Below are positions 1-27,200 of a stretch of DNA of 64,000 nt, piece by piece. A program made the translations under genes and the position numbers. The stretch lies in NCBI GenBank assembly GCA_964035545.1, contig OZ037771.1, forward strand, positions 682,001 through 746,000, given 5' to 3'. Source of the DNA: Bugula neritina (Eukaryota; Bryozoa; Gymnolaemata; Cheilostomatida; Bugulidae). Below the pieces are notes generated by a model. It saw nothing but the letters and a program-made list of their open reading frames with translations. It was not told where the DNA came from and did no database searches. The stretch's first letter is position 1; the number at the start of each line of letters is the position of its first letter.

Positions 1-1080
1 TACCGTAGCACCCCACACACCAGTACTGGTGAGACCCCAAACCTCTTGATGCTCGGGAGAGAGACTCGTGTCCCTGACCATCTCACCTATCACGTTCCAG
101 AGCAAGACAACTCGGTTCACGAGTATGCCAGTGAACTAGTGGAACGGATGAAGGCCGCACACGATATACTGCGTCAACAGCAGTGGAAGGTGCGGCACGA
201 AGATTCCGATGAACCCCCTCTCTATCAAAGGGGAGATAAGGTGTGGATGGTCAATTACCGTAGGCGCCGCGGACAGGCTGATAAGCTGAAGCCTAAGTTC
301 GTAGGCCCCTACGTGGTCGTCGAGGCTATGCCCAATCATACGTACAAGATTGAGCGCTCAGGACAGGTGTCTATCCAGAATGAGTCTCGCTTGAAACCGT
401 ATTGGGCTAGCCCTGACGGAGTGGGAGAAGCCCCCCCGTTGTTAGAGCCCAGGAGGCAGACAACGACGCGCGGGCGACGGCGGCATGGGCCTGAATACGA
501 AGTGGTCATACCGCGGGAGGAAAACTTGGTGAGAGAGGAGCGGCAGCTTTTGTCAACAGAAGCGTGTCCGCCGCCGCCAAGTCTAATTCCATCACTTCCA
601 GAAACCGAGCCGGTTCCGGAAGTGCAAACCCCCACGGAGGGAGGGGCTCCATCCGGAGAACAAGAAGAGGTGACCACTAACGGTGAAGTAGAGACGCCAT
701 TAGAGGCCCCTACTAACGAACCGGCAAGCGTGTCACCCCCCCTAGAAAGGGGACAGCGTACGAGGAAGCCCCCACCATATTTAAAAGACTTCATATGTGA
801 CTGCATTAGAAGCGGCGCACATGAAAGTCTAGGGGAAAACCGTACGACAAAATGTTGGAGTTGTGAACCCCACGCAAATATCAACTTTTGCGAGGGCGGA
901 ATAGTGGGAGGAATTAATGCGCGTAAAGCAAATAGTTCCGACCTCGTGCCTCAGAAACGCTGCTCAGCCTTTTCTTATGCTGACATCGCTAAAGGCAGAC
1001 GTATCCCACAACCAGCTCCAACCTTACCAAGAACGTTGAGTATGGACATTAATACCGAGTTCCCAGGTAAGCCAGTATAA
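1..1080 (+). CDS. Gypsy pol polyprotein, integrase C-terminal part (5' partial)
   Basis: The frame is open from base 1 (first codon TAC), so the apparent start near 46 is internal and the real start is outside the window. The first residues, YRSTPHTSTGETPNLLMLGR, are the highly conserved stretch near the end of the Gypsy integrase core. A GPY/F-like module follows (KLKPKFVGPYVV at roughly residues 94-105, then SRLKPYW). After it comes a long Pro/Glu-rich tail with an RKPPPYLKDF motif, which is common just before the end of Gypsy pol. The last 90 residues are lineage-specific. The stop codon is at 1078-1080. Function: inserting the cDNA into the host genome; the C-terminal part contributes DNA or chromatin binding. 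Confidence 0.9.
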   Translation, partial: YRSTPHTSTGETPNLLMLGRETRVPDHLTYHVPEQDNSVHEYASELVERMKAAHDILRQQQWKVRHEDSDEPPLYQRGDKVWMVNYRRRRGQADKLKPKFVGPYVVVEAMPNHTYKIERSGQVSIQNESRLKPYWASPDGVGEAPPLLEPRRQTTTRGRRRHGPEYEVVIPREENLVREERQLLSTEACPPPPSLIPSLPETEPVPEVQTPTEGGAPSGEQEEVTTNGEVETPLEAPTNEPASVSPPLERGQRTRKPPPYLKDFICDCIRSGAHESLGENRTTKCWSCEPHANINFCEGGIVGGINARKANSSDLVPQKRCSAFSYADIAKGRRIPQPAPTLPRTLSMDINTEFPGKPV

Positions 1081-1097
1081 GTCTTGTATTCCTATTC

Positions 1098-2171
1098 ATG
1101 GAAACGGGCTCGATGCCAGTAAATTCTGAACTAATTCAGCAGATTGAATCAGAATTACTGGGAACCACGTTTCATGTGAATGACGATGAAGACACTGTAA
1201 TGGCCGACGGTCTGTTAGACCTGGAGCTAGACACTGTTCTTGGTCAGTCCACACATGATTCATCAGTTCCTCGAGTGCATTCCAAAAGCTGTGACTCTCA
1301 GGCTAGCAACGGTCGACAGTCACTAGAATTATGTTGTAAAGATCCACCGCGATCTAACAATAATTCTACTTTTGTAGACACACTCGCACCCGTCTCTACG
1401 GACATGCCTTCTCTAGAGATGGCATGGGACTCAGAGCCGGCCCCAACAACTCCTACCACCAGGCAATTACCACCCCAGTTGGAAGCAACCTCCAACTGGA
1501 TTACCCCTGCCACAGAGAGGGAAATCAGGACCCATCAAGGAGGTGAGAGTAATCGTGAATGCAACCTCTGCCAGCAGCGATTCACAACCCACCGCAGACT
1601 AAAGGTGCACTTGCCGCAGCACTACATCACCACTTTCTGCCCTTGCGGAGAATATAGCTATAACCGTGATTACCTACTGCGGCACCAACGTACTATGCAG
1701 TGCTATCAAGGACGTGTCTATGAAGTAGACGAATCATCCTATCCTGCCGTTCTCAACGCCATCAAACCACTCATCACTGACTCAGCTCGGCTATCTCGCC
1801 TGGAGCAAGGCTTCCCTTCCCCGCGACCTATCATCTCTGGAGCCACAGATAAACCTACACAGTCTGCTAACTCTCCACCTCACAGTCCTATACGCATGCC
1901 GCATACCTTTCCTCGTGTCGTACTACAGCGAGTAGACACAAATGCGTATACACTCCCTCCTCCTATTCCATCCTCAGAGCGGAAACGACACAGGCAACCA
2001 ACTTCCTCTCGCTCGTCCCCCTGGGCCCGTAACCTACGTGAGGTAGAAGCTAGGGCGCATGACTTGGAGCAAGAAGTCTACAGGCTGGCCCCACGAATAC
2101 AGGCAGCCTCCAGTGAACTCAAATACTTACAGGAGTCGATTAAACGCATGAAGCGTGCGGCCCGCAATTAA
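1098..2171 (+). CDS. Third ORF of the Gypsy element: C2H2 zinc-finger plus coiled-coil protein
   Basis: A 357-aa ORF beginning 17 bases after the pol stop and in another frame, in the place where env lies in some Gypsy elements. It has no signal peptide or membrane segment, so it is not an envelope protein. Around residues 155-177 there is a textbook C2H2 finger (CNLCQQRF, then H-x3-H). It is followed by a degenerate second finger starting FCPCGEYSYNRDYLLRH and ending with Cys instead of His. The middle is Ser/Pro-rich. The last 50 residues are Glu/Leu/Arg-rich with heptad-like spacing, a probable coiled coil (ARAHDLEQEVYRLAPRIQAA). Nucleic-acid binding and oligomerisation are inferred. The role in the element is unknown. 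Confidence 0.75.
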   Translation: METGSMPVNSELIQQIESELLGTTFHVNDDEDTVMADGLLDLELDTVLGQSTHDSSVPRVHSKSCDSQASNGRQSLELCCKDPPRSNNNSTFVDTLAPVSTDMPSLEMAWDSEPAPTTPTTRQLPPQLEATSNWITPATEREIRTHQGGESNRECNLCQQRFTTHRRLKVHLPQHYITTFCPCGEYSYNRDYLLRHQRTMQCYQGRVYEVDESSYPAVLNAIKPLITDSARLSRLEQGFPSPRPIISGATDKPTQSANSPPHSPIRMPHTFPRVVLQRVDTNAYTLPPPIPSSERKRHRQPTSSRSSPWARNLREVEARAHDLEQEVYRLAPRIQAASSELKYLQESIKRMKRAARN

Positions 2172-2435
2172 CTCGAGTCTACCTACCACTCCCTACTACT
2201 CATTCCCCTACCTCTCTGTGGCATTCCCTACCGTAATGGTGGCACGTACTCTATATGTAGATAGTACCTTCTCTTGCTTATACTTAGTGCACGATATATA
2301 TACCTGTATATTTTTTTTACCAGTTGTTGTTTTTTATATATACTCTTATGCTGTTCTCTTATCCCCCAACGAAGTATACGTTTTTTTTGTGAATCTTATT
2401 TTATCAGAAAGTGGGCTTTCTGCTGGAGGGGGCAG

Positions 2436-2713
2436 TGTGGTGGCTCGTGGAGCTACCAGCAACACAATACGCAAGGTTGCGTATTGACCCGGAACAATGT
2501 ATTAGCCAATTAGCTAAGCTGTTTTATAAGTAATAGTAGCCGCTTCGCGCTACTAGCTCAGTTGAGGATAGTGCTGTAAACTAAATAGACGTGCGTATCA
2601 TTACTGTTGTACATTGGACTTTTATTATGTATTCTTGTATTAAATATAACGATATCTACTCGACTTAACTGGTGAAGTTTCTCTAGTGATAAATAGACTC
2701 TCTTGGTGGCACA
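2436..2713 (+). repeat. 3' LTR of the Gypsy element
   Basis: About 278 bp, beginning TGTGGTGG directly after a GGAGGGGG polypurine tract and ending GGTGGCACA, which gives the usual TG...CA ends. It contains AT-rich 3' sequence that could supply a polyadenylation signal. With no 5' LTR in view, the ends are inferred and could shift by a few bases. Confidence 0.6.
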
Positions 2714-2739
2714 TCAACCCTAAATCTGAAAATTATAAC

Positions 2740-4007
<1,268 letters not shown>

Positions 4008-5426
4008 CACATTAAAATCACAGCGAAGCTTTAACTTTATAGCTTTGTATTTATGTGCATGATTGAGTTTTAATTTTTCTTTTAATTTTATGTGCATTAA
4101 AAATGTGTTTAAAAACTTTACCAATAAAAAAAATTAAAAAAAATGTACACATAAAATAGAAAAAAAATAAAATAACAAAAGTGGCAAAATTTTTCCTTTA
4201 TAACTTATATAAACTCGCGGTACCAATCTCGGCATAATGGCGCCCATATGATTCCGTAAGATTTGCTAATGGCAACACTCTTAAATATACCACACTGGTT
4301 TCATGGAAGTTGATATCTAGAGGCAAAGGCATCAATGATCTCTTCACACACTTTCAACAAAATGATGGGGGCTGGGTTCACAGTGAATCTTGTTTAAAGT
4401 AGGAAGCCTGTAAAACTGTATCAAATTCAATACTGAACATATCAAAAAGTGAACATGTAGGTTTTGAATTTTTTACAATTTTATTCACTGTTATGATTGC
4501 TATCTGCATTTTCATACCAACATTTATTTATTACAATTTCCGTATAGGAAATCTTAGTTTTTTTGTATTAATTTACTCCTTTATAATTATTTTTTGTTCC
4601 CATTATCATAAACTGTAAAGTGATCATCATAATCATTATCATTATGATATTGATAACAGTGATTATTATATAATTATGGTCATCTATAATTTCAATATGA
4701 ATATCATTATGATTATGATAGTGATTATATTTAATTAAAATTAAATAATTATTATAATTCAGATATGGTTATAGTTATTAAGTTTAACACTGAGACGAAG
4801 AGTAAGACTAAGAGTAACTCACTAACTGTAAGACTGAGACTATCTACTTTTAGCATTAAGTTAATGTTCAAGAATCGAGAGTGTGTTGTTATTTTCATCT
4901 TAACCTTAACTTTAAGCTTTCAACCTCATGAATTTGTAGTTGACAAACCTACTTTTAGAAATAATTATAATTTGAAGAATAATTACTAATTAGTATTACT
5001 GATAGTGATGAATAGGTTTTAACACCTTTGCCGGATTTTTAAAAAAAATTAAATTGCTTTGAAGCTCATTATATAAATATATGGCATAGTCATTATCATC
5101 TATTTAGGCCTAATTACTAATTATATTATTAGTGATAACTGATATGTGTTATCATCATGAGACTGAGTTATCATGAAAATATTTTAAAAAATATATATCA
5201 CTTCAACTTATGCTGTATTAGTTGTAGTACATGTCTTCATTGTTTATTAACAGGTTATTATTTAATTGCTACTAAGACTACCTTGACATTTTAGACTAAG
5301 ACTAACAGTAGTATTTGTAGGAATAGTTATAGTCATAGTTGAGGTGTTGACAAGTCGCAGCAGGTGTTGGTAGATTCAATCATTGTTATTTTCTAGAGTC
5401 TGCTGGTTAGCATTATTTCTGCCAGC
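4008..5426. other. Intergenic region before CYFIP
   Basis: AT-rich DNA with no convincing gene. It holds scattered short imperfect runs of GACTAAG/GTAACT type (4780-4860, 5270-5330). Similar runs occur, mostly in the opposite orientation, at 44450-44580. The last few hundred bases must contain the CYFIP promoter and 5' UTR, but no recognisable core element stands out. Confidence 0.5.
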
Positions 5427-19343
<13,917 letters not shown>

Positions 19344-20252
19344 CTGATGGACACACAGACAGACAACTAGGTTCATAGTAATTGTGCGCATTCACCGTGT
19401 TCCGTTATCATAAACTGTGACGGTGTATATAATTGCTACTTGAGATTCAGTAGCCAAGTTGTACTTGATTTTACAGCTGAGTTGGGAGTTGCACTTGACT
19501 GAGTATTACTTGAAATTCATCCCTAAACTTATTCCTTATATTGAGATGTTTGCTGACCAATTAGGTAGCATTTGTTTATCGTCAGCCATATGTTACAAGC
19601 AGTATATAGTGAATTGCACATTTCAATTTGGCTAGTGTCTTCTTGTTATCCTACTAGTTTCTCTTGTTATTTAATTTTTGAAAATATTTCTTTTCGATTC
19701 TAAATGTTAGCGAATCAAATTAAAACTTTAATTAACATTATCTTGATTTCAGTTCTCTACTTGTTTTCCGTATTTTTGCACGTCACATGTTCAGTTTTTG
19801 CTATATTAAAGTGTAGCTTGTAGTTTGTACTTATATTTATCATTTCTACTCATTTTATTGTCAGTTTGTACTGTAAATCTCCTAATATCGTGGCACCTTT
19901 TTTATACGCTATCTGAAACAATAGAAGTAATTTCTGTATCCACAATATGAAGTGCTGTGCTACCAAACACTTAATAGTGTAATAAACATTCTATCATTCA
20001 ATAGTGAAATGTCCTTCAGTGACTACAGGTCAGTCAATGTAAACTACCCCCCACATTTAGCCAATTATCACCGTAACTAGCCCTCTAAGGTGGTTGCTGC
20101 CCAGTGTAACTGTGTGCTTGCCCTTTGTTTCATTCCACCCCACATTCACCATACTCTGGATAGAAGTATTTACGGCAGCATTTACAGGGCGGCAGCAGCA
20201 CACTCAGCATGCACCTCGAGGCAGCAAGTGTGATACACTCGTCACTAGAAAC
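19344..20252. other. CYFIP 3' UTR and intergenic region
   Basis: No ORF or repeat of note. The only canonical AATAAA seen is at 19981-19986, about 640 bases after the CYFIP stop, so a long 3' UTR is possible. The remainder up to 20252 must hold the start region of the lectin-like gene. Confidence 0.5.
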
Positions 20253-23200
20253 ATGACTGTACGTCACGTCACCCAGCTTCTCTTCACTCTGATATTCTGT
20301 GTGATAACCTCTGATGTCATAGCAGGTAACCATTCTATTTTGATAACCTCTGATGGCTATTTATATCATCTTAAGTGTGGATTGGATAATAATATTCATG
20401 TTTTTCAAATGTTCAAGTTTTACCAGTACAATTTCTATTCAATAATTGATGAAGCAGCTAAACCTGTAAAACAAAGAAAAGCAAGTTGCTAATAGCAAGT
20501 ACATATGCTATAATAATACAGTATACTCTCACAGTTCTGTTAAATGTTGGAGAATAGAGAATATTACACATTAGCTGCTGTGTTTCCAGATAGTAAATAC
20601 TGTGAGAAGGGATATGAAATGTTTGACGGCCTCTGTTACCTGTACCAGAACATGACTAGGACCTGGAACAGTGCTGTTAGCTACTGTCGGGACACAGAGA
20701 GTGCCAGCCTTACCAACGCTAAAGACTCCAGTCAACAAGAGCATTTACTAAACCTCAGTCTAAGTTATATTAGTGAGTCCTGGTTATACTCACTGATTTA
20801 GCAATTAGCCTTCAGCTCATTTCATACCAGCAGTCTGTTACAGAGTTATATCTGCGTCTATATTATGCTGTACATTCTGTACCCCTTTACTAGTAGAGAG
20901 CTACTAATAGTACACAGTTACTAGTAGTAGAGAGTTGCTAGTATGTGGATCGTCATTAAACTCAAGTTTTTGCTGCTAACAAAATTGTTGGGATTTGTCA
21001 TCTCTCATAACCAGAGTTCCTCAACTATTTCTGAAGTCGTGTTGTAGACACTGACTCAGAGGGTGCTGGCTGGTTGGGTCTGATGAAGACAGAGAACACA
21101 GGACTAAATCCTTGGTGGATAGCAGACGTGTCTAGTCTGGACATTGCGTCATGGGCGCCGTTCGCTAATGAGACTAACACGACGTATTACTGCAACGTTG
21201 TGCTGACTAGCGACGGCTTGTGGAACACCAAAACTTGTTCTAGCAGCTTTAGAGCTGGTTTTTGGTGTATGAAGAGTCCCCCTTGTGTTGACTTTAGTAA
21301 GTGTGTGTATGTTAGTATTATATTTAGTTAGTGTGTATGTTAGTATTATATTTAAATTTTGGCAGTTATGAGGTTTTAATTGTGAGTTTTTTATTTGGAT
21401 TTAGATTGGGTTTGCTTTATTTCAACAGATAGAAACTTGTTGGTGTTTAAACTGTTTCACTCTACAGTCTATGCCGCTTCACTTTACCAATTTCTCTGCT
21501 TTTTTCTGATTTTCATATCACTTTGTGTTTTGTTAATAATAATATGTCAAGTTATGACTTTGACTTTCAGCAACATCGGAAGCTTGTGATCTGAGAACTA
21601 CTACTTCTACCACTACCACTACTACTAGCACTACTAGTACTACTACTAGCACTACTAGTACCACTACTAGTACTACTAGCACTACTAGTACTTCCACTAC
21701 CACACCTTTACCAACTACCACCAGTAAAGTTGCTACTACCACTACCAGTTTATTTCCATCAGTTTCTACGCCTCATCTAAACACGACTACTGCAGGTAAT
21801 ATTGGCTGTTTCAAGTTGTGTGAGGAATTATGGTATACAAAATTACTTGAGAGTCAATAGAATGTGGAGTTGTCTTTCTACCAAATGTGTCGCAGCATTG
21901 ACCTCTAAGCATTGCTTGTTGAACTAGTATATAAGGGAAGTTACGACATCCTTGCTTTTGCTTGTCAAACAGCTAACAGTCAATTGGCTTATCGCACTCT
22001 TAGCTAATTCTAATGTTTGAGATTTTAACTGACTCCAGAATATCATGGTGTATATACCTGTTCACTTGTAGATGTCCCATCGGTTTTTTTATAACTCAAA
22101 ACACTTACAGAAAATTGCACAATACTTTTGTCAATCATTTAATGTTTATATGATCTTGAGTATTTTTAGATTTGGTGCAATACATGCCACTTATTCAGTG
22201 TGTGTTTACATTTTCTTGTTTACAGGGTTATCTGTATCTACCACTGTCAGTAGGTAAGTTATAGTAAGTAGATAATCAGGTAAGTTACACTAATGTAAGT
22301 ATCTCCTGTTCCTACAATGTCGTCTGCTGATACCAGATCTAAATTAAACTATTTGCAGTTGTGAGTTTTACTCGTCATCTAAATGTTGTCCGACGTGAGA
22401 AAACATTGTGATTAAGTATTCTGTAGTTGTCTTCCCCTGCAATAATTTAGCCTCTATTTTCCCAACTCTAGCTCCACAGCTGCGAATAAGAAGCCATCAG
22501 TTGGTGTCTATATCGGAGCTTCTCTCGGTAAGAATACTGTTGCACTTTATGCTTATGGTTACAGTTTCTACAGATTTAAGCTTGTATTCGTGCTGTTAGA
22601 TTTGTCTCAGTAATATCCTATTGTGAGGTGTTATTATGGTGGCAGGAGGACTGCTGTTACTAGTAGCTCTGCTTATCCTCCTACTCTGTATGAGAATGAA
22701 GAAGCGGGTATTGGAGAGGGAGACGCACCACAACTCGGATAAGATGGATGTAATGAGTACAGCTGATGGCACGTCAAAGATAGACGAGGTGAAGGTCTTC
22801 CAGCATACACAGAGTGCAAATGAGACTCCGGTAGCAGACGTCAATGAGTCAAATCATCAGTCGGCTGACCCAGATTTTTTGAATAATCATTCCGTTGCTG
22901 AAAGAAGCTTCAATTCTACTGACACATCATCACGTCTGCCAGTGCCTGTTATAGACTCTGCTGCTGTTGTTAATCCTACTGGAGCATCTATGTCGAGTAG
23001 GGATGGTAACCATGGTAACACGCCATTTAATAATAATTCAGCAGCCCAACTGTCAACCTCTGTGAGATCTGGAGAAGAAAAACAAGTTCTTGGCTCCAGT
23101 GGTCACATGATCTTCACAGAAGCTGGCAAGGCTAGGTCCTTACACCTGGAGTGTGTGCCCGAGGAGACTGGTAGTGTGGAGAGAGCCAGAACAGCGCCAG

Positions 23201-23679
23201 ATGTGCTGGCAGCGCGCAGTCATGGCTGGAATGTGGAAGGGGCTAGAATTGGCAGCACCTGCGCTGTGCTCCCTAACATTCAGAGCACTGCAGAGTCTGC
23301 TAGTTTTACAATAGCCTGGAGTGATAAGGAAGGAGCTGGGAATGAGGCTATGAGGTTGTTTCCTGTCACACCCCATCTTGGCAGCCTGCCAGTGACGGAG
23401 CACAACAGGCATAGCGGCAGAAGGCAGGGACGGGGTTCCTATCGCTGGGGTAAGGCGCGAGTGACTGACCTTAATAACCTGAAGCTGTCGGCAAATAATC
23501 AAGATGACAGCAAGGCAATGGCAGCGGCAGCACGTCACCTGATGGAGTTGCAGAGATTAGAACATTTGAAAAGGTTGCAAATGGGTATCGAGTTTATGAG
23601 TGGCAAGTCGCCATACCTTGAGGATCAGTCTATGAAGAAAGAACAACTCCAACTACCTTACATCAAAGGCACCAACTAG
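20253..23679 (+). CDS. Single-pass C-type-lectin-like receptor with Thr-rich stalk
   Basis: Exons 20253-20325, 20590-20772, 21048-21296, 21571-21795, 22226-22253, 22472-22527, 22646-23679; sum 1848 nt, 615 aa, phases consistent. Order: signal peptide (residues 1-24, hydrophobic LLFTLIFCVI); C-type-lectin-like domain about 26-165 with CEKGYEMFDGLCY, GWLGL (the WIGL position) and a final FWC; a mucin-like stalk about 170-245 of almost only Thr and Ser; a membrane helix about 265-292 (VYIGASLGGLLLLVALLILL) split over two exons; a tail of about 320 aa starting with basic RMKKR. The Ca2+/sugar motif EPN or QPD is not evident, and WND reads WNT, so calcium-dependent sugar binding is doubtful. Ligand and signalling are unknown; no clear ITAM or ITIM was seen. 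Mis-splicing of the two tiny exons 5 and 6 is the main uncertainty. Confidence 0.85.
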
Positions 23680-24212
23680 TGCCTTGTGTCAGTGTGTAAC
23701 TTGAAGGTTATATCTCTATACTTTATATTGTGTGACTTACTCAATATTTTAAATGCGTAGTTGGTTTTGGAATAAACAATAAGCAATATTAGCAGGCGAT
23801 ATATTAGCAGCCGATATATACTAATGTCATTTAAATGTCCCAAATTTCAACAATTTTTTGTCTTTTTTGTACACAATGAAGCACAAAGGAGGTCAAATAT
23901 AATTATACTATAACAATACTGACACTTCATGTATATACTACAGTATCTAAGTAATACTATGTAATGAAAGTATTTGTACATTGTTACACCCAGCATATCT
24001 TTGAAATTCATTGTAGATAAATTTAAATTTTTCAGCACCTTGATATTTGATATTAGAATGCTTCTTTACACAACAGTGATGCTTAAATGTTTCATGCAGT
24101 TTCCTAGCTATAACGAACAAATATGGCCATTCTACTTGCTAGATATATAAATAAATAAATAGAATTAAAGTGCCTTACAAAAGCTCTAAACTTAGTAGAA
24201 TTGTGCATAAAT
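23680..24212. other. Convergent 3' ends of lectin-receptor and PTP genes
   Basis: About 530 bases between the two stop codons. AATAAA at 23771-23776 is a likely poly(A) signal for the lectin-like gene, 92 bases after its stop. Nothing else is recognisable. Confidence 0.6.
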
Positions 24213-27200
24213 CTAAATCTCTTTTTCTTGAGAACGAGAAGTTTCCTTCATGAGGAAAAGCAATTCATGGATTAGAGCTATCTCGTCTACATTGCTGAGC
24301 AGTTGTGGGCGATTCAACTTGATGAGTCTCATTGTATTGAAGAGATCAAATGTGTGAGCTACAAACACATCAAACTATACAGAGACATCTAACTATACAA
24401 CGATATATAACTATAAAGACTATACAGAGAGATCCAGCTACAAGAATAGATAATAACTATAGAGATTTCCGTCTACGAATATATTATTCTGGATTGCGGA
24501 GATGTTTCTACAAACCAGGCTGATGCAGTTGCTCTAGGATGTCCCACAATGCAAGGATAACTCCACATTTTCCAGCTCCATCTCGAGATACTACACATAT
24601 ACTTTCTGCTGTTGACTTTGATGCTGTTAAGGAGTAAAACAAATTGTTATTTTGATAAAGTACTGTCACATAATTCTCAACATTTTATCAGATATCTCGT
24701 CTGTCTTACGCGCTTGCGTGCGTGTGTGTGAATGTGTGCGTGCGTGTGTGTGAATGTGTGCGTGCGTGTGTGTGAATGTGTGCGTGCGTGTGTGTGAATG
24801 TGTGCGTGCGTGTGTGTGAATGTGTGCGTGCGTGTGTGTGAATGTGTGCGTGCGTGTGTGTGAATGTGTGCGTGCGTGTGTGTGAATGTGTGCGTGCGTG
24901 TGTGTGAATGTGTGCGTGCGTGTGTGTGAATGTGTGCGTGCGTGTGTGTGAATGTAGCCAAAACCTACCACAGTGTTCACTGCGCTCATTCTTAGCTTGA
25001 GTCAAGATTTCTATCAGAGTTTTGGTCAGCTCTGTACAGTCTTCTTCAAAGACCTTGCAAGGCCAGGACTTGATGTTGTACAGCTGGCACGGGTACTCCA
25101 CCACCTCCCGCACTGGAGTGAACTGTAACAGAATTTTATGTTTCCCTAAATTGCTAAAATTCTTCCCTTTTAAAGAAAGCTTTTCATCTATATTTCATCA
25201 CATTACTATATATCAATGTATAATATATATATAGAGCATCATATATAGCATCATAGATAGTATTATGTTAGCAAGACTAATTAACCCTGACTACACGTAC
25301 AGTTACTCTGCACTATGCCAAACAACTTTCATACTGCGAGGTTTCTTAATAAGCATATTTGACTTCGATACATACCCTTTGCTCTTTGATCAGCATAGAG
25401 TACTTAGTCGCAACGCCGTATTCATTTCCTTCACTCTTGACGCAGCAAATGGTTAGTTTGTCCATCTTATCTGAAATGGGTTCATCAGAAGGCCAGAACT
25501 GTGGGTAGTTGGAGAACTAGAAAACAGCAGAGAGCACTCACTGTACACAAGTACCATTAGCTCTAGTCTCCAGCCTCGTAAGCACTGCACCGTATACATC
25601 ATGATTGTGTTTAGAAGAAACTAGAAGTACCTTAGCAGCTCCTACGAGGTCTACCTTACCTTAGAAAGCTGCCCAGCTTCGCCAATGACAAATATATTGT
25701 TGATACGATGATTAGAGATGAGTCTCCAGAATGGGGTGATAGTCTGGGTTTGTGGCCATTCTGTAGCTATGAACTGGTGCTCAGAGAGATGCCCCTATAT
25801 ACAGAGAGAATAGATAGTATGGAGCTTATATGAAGCTATGACTAAGCAGTGTCACTTATGCTTGGTTTCTAAACTGAATTTTGTTTTAAATGAAAACAAT
25901 TTATTCAGAAGTACGACTATAACTCAACAGTTTCCAATTAATCTATGGCAGATCTTACCTTGATGAAAGTTGCATTGAAATATTTGCTTTCTAATGGTGG
26001 AGTGAAGTGATCAAAATATGGCCGCTCTCCGTCCACTAAAGAAAATGCATAACATACAACGTACGTGGGACATGCGTGAGGTGTTATTGAGCTGTTCATT
26101 AATTAAGCTCACTGTATTGCCAGTTTCTATGCTATACTTACTCTACAGTTTCTATGTTATACTTACTCTCAGTAATACTTACTCGGCAAAATGCCTACAG
26201 ACCGATTACGGGACCTGTTCTCCAGCCGAGCTCCTGCGATACACAGTTTCATATCCAAGGGCGGCACATACGACTTTAGTCTGTTCAGTATAGTTGTGCA
26301 GAACTGGTACTTTTGTAGGTAATAAGAGGGGTGGGCCGTGGCGAATGACTCCAGCGTGTCCAAACATATAGGGGACTCGTGACATCGGACTAGCGTTTCG
26401 TATATCCATACATGGTCATCCTAATCAGACTAAATTGTGTTACTTGTAATTCTAGTGGAGTGATTAAATTATATAATCATATCACTTTTGTTATTTTATA
26501 AATTTCAGATATCTGAACATATGACCTTCACCTTCTGAATAAATGACCTTCACCTGTGCAAGTGCGTAGCTGGGATACTGTTCTATCAATTCGTTGATAA
26601 CTTTCATAGGATTTATGGCCTTCTGGAGAATCACCTGGTTCAGACACTCCATCACCGTGACGGCAGCGATGTACCTCGTCTCACTAAAATGAAAATACTA
26701 GGTAATAACTTGGTGGGTGCTAGGTGAGTACTTGGTGGGTACTAGGTGGGTACCAGGTAGGTACTAGTTGGGTGCTAGGTTTGTGCTAGGTGGGTACTAG
26801 GTGGGTGCTAGGTGGGTACTAGGCGGGTGTTAGATGGGTACTAGGTGAGTACTAGATGGGTACTAGGTGGGTACCAGGTGGGTGCTAGGTGGGTACTAGG
26901 CGGGTGTTAGATGGGTACTAGGTGAGTACTAGATGGGTACTAGGTGGGTGCTAGGTGGGTGCTAGGTGGGTGCTAGGTGAGTGCTAGGTGGGTGCTAGGT
27001 GGGTACTGTAGTATAATCATGTGTTGTATTTTAGCATTGTTACTATACCAGCTTTCAGAGAAAAATTTTCTGTTAAATAGCCAATGTTTAATGTATATAC
27101 TGATAACACTCTCTCTGTACTACTCAGCTATCTAACATGTTCTGGGTACAATAAAACTTATTTATCCTAATTCTACAGGTACTACAGGTAACAACTAAGT

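Larger units (their letters stand above)
1..2713 (+). mobile_element. Ty3/Gypsy-type LTR retrotransposon, 3' portion
   Basis: The window opens inside the pol frame of a Gypsy-class element and runs through the integrase C-terminus, a second ORF, a purine-rich tract (2425-2432) and a 3' LTR. The 5' LTR, gag, protease, RT and RNase H lie outside the window. Both ORFs are uninterrupted, so the copy looks young or intact here. The class call rests on the integrase end (GPY/F-type module) and the order pol, third ORF, polypurine tract, LTR. The clade within Gypsy cannot be decided. Confidence 0.85.

Noticed and set aside
2155-2487. Hydrophobic 110-aa frame overlapping the end of the zinc-finger ORF of the Gypsy element, a possible envelope-like piece
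   Set aside because: It arises from T-rich DNA before the LTR and runs into the LTR itself; no signal peptide, fusion or glycosylation pattern supports a real product.
24666-25113. HTRTHSHTRTHTF-rich frames
   Set aside because: Three reading frames of the 22-bp GTGCGTGC repeat; only the 24969-25122 part is a real PTP exon.
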